From: an uncultured Ruminococcus sp. | GTDB lineage: Bacteria > Bacillota > Clostridia > Oscillospirales > Ruminococcaceae | Direction of reading: 5' to 3' | Assembly (NCBI GenBank): GCA_900550695.1 | Contig: URTF01000039.1 | Span: 1 to 18,601, forward strand | Length of the DNA: 18,601 nt | Part shown: positions 14,411 to 18,601 of the stretch, in pieces | Layout: each line of letters begins with the position of its first letter | Numbering within the stretch: the first letter of the stretch is position 1 | Made by a program: the position numbers and the translations under genes | The notes under the pieces: model-generated | Databases searched by the model: none | What the model was told of the DNA's origin: nothing | The model's input: only the letters and a program-made list of their open reading frames with translations

Positions 14411-14445
14411 TGAATTCGGAATTATGAATTCGGAATTCGGAATTA
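14411..14445. repeat. Short tandem GAATTCGGAATT repeat
   Basis: TGAATTCGGAATT occurs at 14411-14423 and again at 14425-14437, followed by CGGAATTA (14438-14445). It lies between the two exporter genes, next to a T-rich stretch. No protein or RNA function can be assigned. Confidence 0.7.
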
Positions 14446-14509
14446 TTTTTTTCGTGGGAAAATATTTATATTTGTTCGTTTGAAAACGCAGTTTTTTCAA
14501 AAATCTGTA

Positions 14510-14529
14510 GGGGACGGGTTTCCCGCCCC
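14510..14529. repeat. GC-rich hairpin between yjjP and yjjB
   Basis: GGGGACGGG (14510-14518) and CCCGCCCC (14522-14529) form a compact, very GC-rich stem with loop TTT and one unpaired base. On the minus strand it is followed by CTACAGATTTTTG, so it may act as a weak terminator or attenuator after yjjP. Similar 'ggggacgggtttcccg' motifs are dispersed in many bacterial genomes. Confidence 0.55.
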
Positions 14530-14556
14530 GTTTTGTCGAATCGTATTTTGGTAATT

Positions 14557-15330
14557 TTATATCCCGAGCAATTTTGTCAGGGAGGAGATTGCGAATGCTG
14601 CGCCAACTGCCATTCCTGTTGCTACGAGGAGGGCTTCTATCAGAGTATACAGTCCTGCGATGAAGTCACCTGCTATAAAGTCACGCATACAGTTTGTTAT
14701 CGTTACACCGGGGACGAGGGTCATGGCTGCGCCGATTATAATGCTGTCGTACTCGTTTGTCAAACCGAAATAATAGCACAGGACGGCGGCTGTGGCTGTA
14801 AAAATCGAGCAGAGCAGGCTCATAAAAAACACGCTCGGGCGGACTTGTGTGACGGCCTTTTCTATAAGGCATATTATGGCGGCGATAATTCCGCCTGCGA
14901 TGGATTCACGCCAGCCGCCGCCGAAAAACAAAGCGAAAGTTGCGCCTATGACGGCATAGCTTATGACGACGGCATAGAAAGGGTAGGTCCTGCGTTTTTT
15001 TATCTGCGAGATATAGTTATTGACGGTCGCAAAGCTTGGTTTTTCCGAGCATATATAGCGTGAGAGGTTATTCAGGCGGTCAACACGGTCGAGGTTGTTC
15101 ACTCTTGTTTTGGTATTTCGCTGGATAGTGAGTGGTGTGCCGTCTTCGCTCTGCACGGTGATGATTATTGTTGGCGGTATTGCGAAGATCTCGAAGCGTT
15201 CGCCCTGCTTATAGCCGTAGGCTTCGGCGATGCGGACGACGCTGTCCTCGACGCGGTAAATTTCAGCGCCGTTTTCGAGGAGCATCATACCGATCTGCGA
15301 AGTGACGGACAGTAGTTCTTTACTTGTCAT
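14557..15330 (-). CDS. yjjP: Threonine/serine exporter family, large subunit (YjjP/DUF1212)
   Basis: The 257-aa product matches the DUF1212/ThrE N-terminal family (YjjP, about 256 aa). A cytosolic N-terminal region at about 1-115 carries the family signature MLLENGAEIYRVEDSVVRIA (about 15-34) and FEIFAIPPTIIITV. It is followed by about five membrane segments from 118 onward, including RESIAGGIIAAIICLIEKA, GAAMTLVPGVTITNCMRDFI and DFIAGLYTLIEALLVATGMA. It works with YjjB as a two-part exporter. Its ATG overlaps the stop of the upstream reductase by one base (TGATG), so the two are translationally coupled. Between yjjP and yjjB lie a GC-rich hairpin and a short tandem repeat, so the two subunits may not be made in equal amounts. 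Confidence 0.88.
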   Translation of the reverse strand: MTSKELLSVTSQIGMMLLENGAEIYRVEDSVVRIAEAYGYKQGERFEIFAIPPTIIITVQSEDGTPLTIQRNTKTRVNNLDRVDRLNNLSRYICSEKPSFATVNNYISQIKKRRTYPFYAVVISYAVIGATFALFFGGGWRESIAGGIIAAIICLIEKAVTQVRPSVFFMSLLCSIFTATAAVLCYYFGLTNEYDSIIIGAAMTLVPGVTITNCMRDFIAGDFIAGLYTLIEALLVATGMAVGAAFAISSLTKLLGI

Positions 15331-16064
15331 CAGATAACGAATCCTCCGTTTACAGAGATAACCTCGCCCGTGATGAACGAAGCTTTGGGTGAGGCGAGGA
15401 ACATTGTGGTTTCAGCGATATCCTCGGGAGTGCCGATACGTCCGATCGGAGTTTCTTCTTTGAGCTCGGACATTATTTCTTCGGAAATATTGCCGTTCAT
15501 TTCGGTGGAGATAACTCCGGGGGCGATTGCGTTGACGGTAATTCCCGATGGTCCGAGTTCCTTTGCAAGAGCTTTTGTCATACCTATAACGGCGGCTTTG
15601 GCGGCGGAATAGTGGACTTCGCAGGAAGCGCCCGTTATGCCCCACATTGAGGAGATATTGATTATTCTGCCCGATTTATTGTGTATCATATCGGGGAGGG
15701 CGGCTTGTATGCAGTTATAAACGCCTTTCACATCGACAGCGAACATTCTGTCCCATTTTTCCTCGGTGATATCGCAGAACATTATCTGCTCGGCGATGCC
15801 GGCGTTATTGACGAGGGTGCTTATACTGCCGAAATTTGAGTGGGCGAAAGCTATCATTTCATCGACGGCTTTTCTGTCGGCTACATCTGCGCAGAAAGGG
15901 AGTGCTCTTCCTCCGAGCTTGGAAATATCCTCGCAGAGTTCCTCGGCTTTTTCCTTTGATCTTGTATAGTTTATGATAACGTTTGCGCCGCTTTTTCCGA
16001 ATGCGAGTGCGCAGGCTTTTCCGATGCCTCTTGATGCGCCTGTGACGATAACAGTTTCTGACAT
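15330..16064 (-). CDS. Short-chain dehydrogenase/reductase, FabG-like
   Basis: The 244-aa enzyme is a classical SDR close to FabG (3-oxoacyl-ACP reductase, about 246 aa). The cofactor motif TGASRGIG is at 8-15, NNAG at 86-89, and the catalytic residues are S138/S139 (INISSMWG), Y152 and K156 (YSAAK). The family end FITGEVISVNGGFVI is present. NADPH preference is suggested by the basic residues after the second beta strand (NYTRSKEK). No other fatty-acid synthesis genes are adjacent; instead it is first in an operon with a ThrE-type exporter, so it may reduce a small hydroxy/keto substrate rather than serve lipid synthesis (inference). AAAGGACGG precedes the ATG, and a good promoter lies 37 bases upstream of the start codon. 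Confidence 0.86.
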   Translation of the reverse strand: MSETVIVTGASRGIGKACALAFGKSGANVIINYTRSKEKAEELCEDISKLGGRALPFCADVADRKAVDEMIAFAHSNFGSISTLVNNAGIAEQIMFCDITEEKWDRMFAVDVKGVYNCIQAALPDMIHNKSGRIINISSMWGITGASCEVHYSAAKAAVIGMTKALAKELGPSGITVNAIAPGVISTEMNGNISEEIMSELKEETPIGRIGTPEDIAETTMFLASPKASFITGEVISVNGGFVI

Positions 16065-16100
16065 ATTTATTCCGTCCTTTCCGATGAACTATTTATATAT

Positions 16101-16129
16101 ATTATAACAGAAGCTATGTTTATTTTCAA
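16101..16129 (-). promoter_or_regulatory. Promoter of the fabG-like/yjjP/yjjB operon
   Basis: On the minus strand, TTGAAA (16129-16124), a 17-base spacer ending in an extended TG, and TATAAT (16106-16101). Its -35 box is one arm of an inverted repeat shared with the divergent promoter. Confidence 0.8.
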
Positions 16130-16142
16130 GAAAAACTTGAAA
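16124..16142. promoter_or_regulatory. Inverted repeat spanning the two divergent -35 boxes
   Basis: TTTCAAG (16124-16130) and CTTGAAA (16136-16142) flank AAAAA. Each arm contains the -35 box of one divergent promoter, with 7 bases between the boxes. The symmetry may simply reflect two TTGAAA boxes facing outward, or it may be a site for shared control. Confidence 0.5.
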
Positions 16143-16165
16143 TGGTGGGTGGAATTTGGTATAAT
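16137..16165 (+). promoter_or_regulatory. Promoter of the unrecognised 223-aa gene
   Basis: TTGAAA (16137-16142), a 17-base spacer, an extended TG at 16157-16158 and TATAAT (16160-16165). The predicted start near 16172 would leave only about 11 bases before an ATG at 16183 with no ribosome site, so ATG 16234 is preferred. Confidence 0.78.
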
Positions 16166-16233
16166 GAGTTTAGTTATTTGAAATGATTGGTAAATTGGAA
16201 TTTTCTATATTTGTCTACAATGGAGATGATGTA

Positions 16234-16905
16234 ATGAATTTTTTATGTTCCTGTTGCAAATCTCGTGTTGCGAAAGATAATCAAAATAGAAAGCCAAAGA
16301 TGATTGAGTGTGCAGGTATACATGATATTGGATACAACTTGGCTTGGATGGAATGCGAACATGAAGAATTGTCTCAGCCGGTCAAAGACAGAAAATGGCT
16401 TTACACGAATCATATTCCGACAATCGGAGAAAAGCGTATACTCAAGGTTACAGCACCTTTTGACGAGGAATTAGGCGCTACATTCACTACGCTTTTTGAA
16501 CCGTGGCAAATGTTCTTAAACGGATGGGACTGTGCTGAAAGTCCGGATGATATCGGTAAAGCCTGTGCTGTACTTTGCCGTTTTGATGATGTTCTCTGGT
16601 CAGACGATTTTTCGGCTTATATTTCTGTAAAAGTATTAAATACCATACCTCTTGATTTACTCTATACGGTAATACCGATAACTGTAACAGATGATAGCTT
16701 TTTTGAGAATTTCGGCGGGCACGAAAAAGTCTGGACACAATATGAGGATAAACATAGACTCTACCGCACATGGAGTGCACAGGGTGATTTGGGGCAAATG
16801 CAGTTAATATACACAGATGACAAAGGGATTCGTCATGAAGTGCTGACCGGCTGGTATGCAATGCATGAGGACTTTTACTATTTTGGAAATGCAGTAAACA
16901 AGTAA
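16234..16905 (+). CDS. Unrecognised 223-aa protein with Cys-rich N-terminus
   Basis: I do not recognise this protein. It has no signal peptide or membrane segment, so it is probably cytosolic. It begins MNFLCSCCKSRV (Cys 5, 7 and 8, with a further Cys at about 28 and 43), which might bind a metal. The rest is rich in Trp, aromatic and acidic residues, for example LFEPWQMFLNGWDCAE and YRTWSAQGDLGQMQLIYTDD, and has the look of a small alpha/beta domain. GGAG lies 8 bases before ATG 16234, which decides the start over the in-frame ATG at 16183. The coding sequence is visibly more AT-rich than the genes to its left. It has its own strong promoter and a probable terminator, so it appears to be a single-gene unit. 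Intact frame and expression signals argue that it is real. Confidence 0.7.
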   Translation: MNFLCSCCKSRVAKDNQNRKPKMIECAGIHDIGYNLAWMECEHEELSQPVKDRKWLYTNHIPTIGEKRILKVTAPFDEELGATFTTLFEPWQMFLNGWDCAESPDDIGKACAVLCRFDDVLWSDDFSAYISVKVLNTIPLDLLYTVIPITVTDDSFFENFGGHEKVWTQYEDKHRLYRTWSAQGDLGQMQLIYTDDKGIRHEVLTGWYAMHEDFYYFGNAVNK

Positions 16906-16958
16906 CCTTATATCTTTGTATTTCAAATTTCAATTTGCAGAACAGTTTTATTCATCAC

Positions 16959-16983
16959 AGCACTCAAACGGGTGTTGTTTTTT
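16959..16983 (+). terminator. Probable terminator after the 223-aa gene
   Basis: AGCACTC (16959-16965) pairs with GGGTGTT (16970-16976), including G-T pairs, around a 4-base loop. It is followed by GTTTTTTAT. The stem is modest but the T-tract is good. Confidence 0.55.
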
Positions 16984-17035
16984 ATGGGGATAATTACAGA
17001 GGTCGGATAATGGAGCATTGCGCTTTCCGTTTGAA

Positions 17036-17064
17036 TTGACTTTTCAAAAGGTGTATGGTATAAT
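17036..17064 (+). promoter_or_regulatory. Promoter of the HIT-family gene
   Basis: TTGACT (17036-17041), a 17-base spacer, an extended TG at 17056-17057 and TATAAT (17059-17064). A small hairpin (TTACCG 17069-17074 with CGGTAA 17084-17089) falls at the start of the predicted transcript. Confidence 0.8.
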
Positions 17065-17123
17065 TATTTTACCGTCAGTTGAGCGGTAATTAGCTGAAAA
17101 ATAGAGGTTTGGAGGGTTGGTGT

Positions 17124-17582
17124 ATGTGCTTTATATGCGATAGAATTAAGATGATTAACAACGGAACAAACCCATACTTCGTTAAGGAATTGGAAACGGG
17201 ATATGTAGTTATCGGTGACAATCAGCATTTTAAAGGTTACACGTTATTTCTTTGTAAAGAACACAAGACAGAATTATTTTATTTAGATCATTCACGAAAG
17301 CTGAAATTCTTGGAGGAAATGTCTATTGTTGCAGAAGCAGTTTCAAACGCTTTTGGTGCAGAAAAAATGAATTATGAATTGTTAGGCAATGGAGATACGC
17401 ATCTTCATTGGCATTTATTCCCGAGAGCAAACGGTGACTTAGAGAATTACGGAAACAATGGAAAAGGTCCTGTTTGGTGGTATCCTATGGAGAAAATGTA
17501 TAGTGATGAGAACCGTCCTACTGATATAGAATTGGAAGATTTGAAAATAAGGTTACTGATTGAAGTAGAAAAATTATTGTAG
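17124..17582 (+). CDS. HIT-family nucleotide hydrolase/transferase
   Basis: The 152-aa protein carries the histidine-triad motif HLHWHLF (H93, H95, H97), with the central catalytic His at 95 attacking the nucleotide phosphate. The N-terminal CFICDRI (C2, C5) resembles the zinc-binding start of many HIT proteins. FLCKEHKTELFYLD corresponds to the region before the helix that leads to the triad. HIT proteins hydrolyse dinucleoside polyphosphates or nucleotide-phosphoramidates; which one cannot be told here. The start ATG 17124 has GGAGGG (17111-17116) at proper distance; an upstream TTG overlaps this ribosome site and is rejected. No terminator separates it from the radical SAM gene 64 bases on, so they may be co-transcribed. 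Like the preceding gene it is AT-rich. Confidence 0.87.
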   Translation: MCFICDRIKMINNGTNPYFVKELETGYVVIGDNQHFKGYTLFLCKEHKTELFYLDHSRKLKFLEEMSIVAEAVSNAFGAEKMNYELLGNGDTHLHWHLFPRANGDLENYGNNGKGPVWWYPMEKMYSDENRPTDIELEDLKIRLLIEVEKLL

Positions 17583-17646
17583 AACAAATTCCAATTTATT
17601 GAGCATATTAAAGGGCTGACATTAGTTAAAAAAAGAGGCAACTAAA

Positions 17647-18546
17647 ATGAAATATGATTTTACAAAATGCGAACTTTGCCCAAGAAAATGCGGTGCTGAC
17701 CGTGTGAACGGAGTAGGATTCTGCGGTGAGGGTGCGGAGCTTCGTGCGGCTAAGGCTTATCTGCACAAGTGGGAAGAGCCTTGTTTATCGGGCGAGAACG
17801 GTTCGGGGACGGTATTTTTTTCGGGGTGCAGTTTAAAATGTGTATTTTGTCAGAACTACAAAATTTCGTCCGAAAATTTCGGGCAGGTAATAACTGAGGA
17901 GCGGCTTGGCGAAATTTTTCTTGAATTACAGGAAAAGGGGGCGCACAACATTAATCTTGTCAGTCCGACGCATTTTGTTCCGAAGATAATTTCGGCTTTG
18001 GAGCGTGTGAAAGGGAAGCTGAACATACCGATAGTTTACAACACGGGTGGATATGAACGGGTTGAAACGCTGAAAATGCTGGAGGGGTATATTGACATTT
18101 ATTTGCCAGATCTCAAATATTATGATGATGAAATTGCGTTGAAATATTCGGCGGCAGGGGATTATTTTGAGGTCGTATGTGCGGCGATAGACGAGATGTT
18201 TCGTCAGGTTGGTGCGGCTGAGTTCGGTGAGGACGGTCTGATGAAAAAGGGGATAATAATTCGTCATCTGACTTTGCCGAATCATCGTCACGATTCGATA
18301 GCGGTGCTTGAAGAGATCGCTTCACGTTGGGGGACGGAGGATATTCTGCTGAGTTTGATGAGCCAATACACGCCGTTTTACCGAAGCTCGGAATTTCCCG
18401 AAATTTCACGCAGGATAAGCACTTTTGAATACAATTCCGTGCTGAAAAGGGCAGAAGAGCTTGGCTTTAAGGGATTTATGCAGGAAAAATCCTCAGCAAA
18501 GGAAGAATACACGCCTGATTTTGACCTGAACGGAATTATAAAATGA
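17647..18546 (+). CDS. pflX: Radical SAM protein, PflX-like (pyruvate formate-lyase activase homologue)
   Basis: This 299-aa protein fits the COG1313/PflX group. The radical SAM cluster motif is CSLKCVFC (C61, C65, C68), which binds a 4Fe-4S cluster and S-adenosylmethionine. Ahead of it, four cysteines at 8, 11, 15 and 26 (CELCPRKCG and GFCG) probably bind a second metal or cluster, as in the family. Further matching segments are NINLVSPTHFVPKI, YNTGGYERVETLKMLEGYID, YLPDLKYYDDEIALKYS and LSLMSQYTPFY. The reaction of PflX proteins is not established despite resemblance to glycyl-radical activases, and no glycyl-radical enzyme is adjacent. The ribosome site AGAGG is weak. Four bases after the stop the second copy of the palindromic element begins. 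Confidence 0.87.
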   Translation: MKYDFTKCELCPRKCGADRVNGVGFCGEGAELRAAKAYLHKWEEPCLSGENGSGTVFFSGCSLKCVFCQNYKISSENFGQVITEERLGEIFLELQEKGAHNINLVSPTHFVPKIISALERVKGKLNIPIVYNTGGYERVETLKMLEGYIDIYLPDLKYYDDEIALKYSAAGDYFEVVCAAIDEMFRQVGAAEFGEDGLMKKGIIIRHLTLPNHRHDSIAVLEEIASRWGTEDILLSLMSQYTPFYRSSEFPEISRRISTFEYNSVLKRAEELGFKGFMQEKSSAKEEYTPDFDLNGIIK

Positions 18547-18550
18547 TATA

Positions 18551-18601
18551 ATACTAATTCTCGATCAACCTATAGACAAACTCTCGGCTATAATAAGTTC
18601 A
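18551..18601. repeat. MITE-like long palindromic repeat, copy 2 (cut by window end)
   Basis: These 51 bases are identical to 2972-3022, including the non-palindromic AAC (18567-18569) that tells the left arm from the right arm, so the copies are in direct orientation. The element is again flanked by TA (18552-18553). The remainder lies beyond the window. Confidence 0.92.

Overview
This window looks like a piece of a low-to-mid GC Clostridia chromosome, most likely from the Ruminococcus/Oscillospiraceae group. The basis is inference from several features: Shine-Dalgarno sites of the AAGGAGA type, strong extended -10 promoters, a Gram-positive T-box riboswitch, two lipoprotein solute-binding proteins with Cys22 lipoboxes, an acidic Thr/Glu-rich surface protein, and a LacI-like sensor fused to GGDEF. 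No rRNA, tRNA, phage, CRISPR or intact IS gene was seen.

Layout. 1-97: the tail of an upstream gene and its terminator. 144-2967: a four-gene operon (lrgA, lrgB, a Gph-type HAD phosphatase, a YghZ-type aldo/keto reductase) with a near-ideal promoter and a bidirectional terminator. 2972-3130: a 159-bp long-palindrome, MITE-like element. The first 51 bp of a second copy, in the same orientation, form the right end of the window (18551-18601). 3130-5085 (-): a cytosolic LacI-like sensor/diguanylate cyclase. 5277-6393: a secreted, membrane-anchored acidic-stalk protein. 6437-8447: an orphan sugar-type lipoprotein binding protein whose leader carries a perfect 14-bp palindrome and a consensus-matching CcpA cre site. 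8461-10356: an HD phosphohydrolase and a COG0523/CobW metallochaperone GTPase with a 25-histidine loop. 10393-13930: a tryptophan-responsive T-box (UGG specifier) ahead of a trpXYZ-type ABC importer. 13932-16064 (-): a FabG-like reductase followed by a split ThrE/YjjP-YjjB exporter. 16101-18546: a divergent promoter region, an unrecognised 223-aa protein, a HIT protein and a PflX-like radical SAM protein.

The genes read as housekeeping and environmental-response functions: metabolite repair, amino-acid import and export, sugar sensing and c-di-GMP signalling. The trp module is the most coherent, because regulator and transporter point to the same ligand. I see no convincing large novel system. 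The less ordinary items are the repeated palindromic element placed at gene ends, the stacked operators before the binding protein, mutually exclusive hairpins between trpX and trpY, and the unrecognised protein at 16234-16905. Several longest-frame starts run through promoters, so I placed the starts downstream at good ribosome binding sites.
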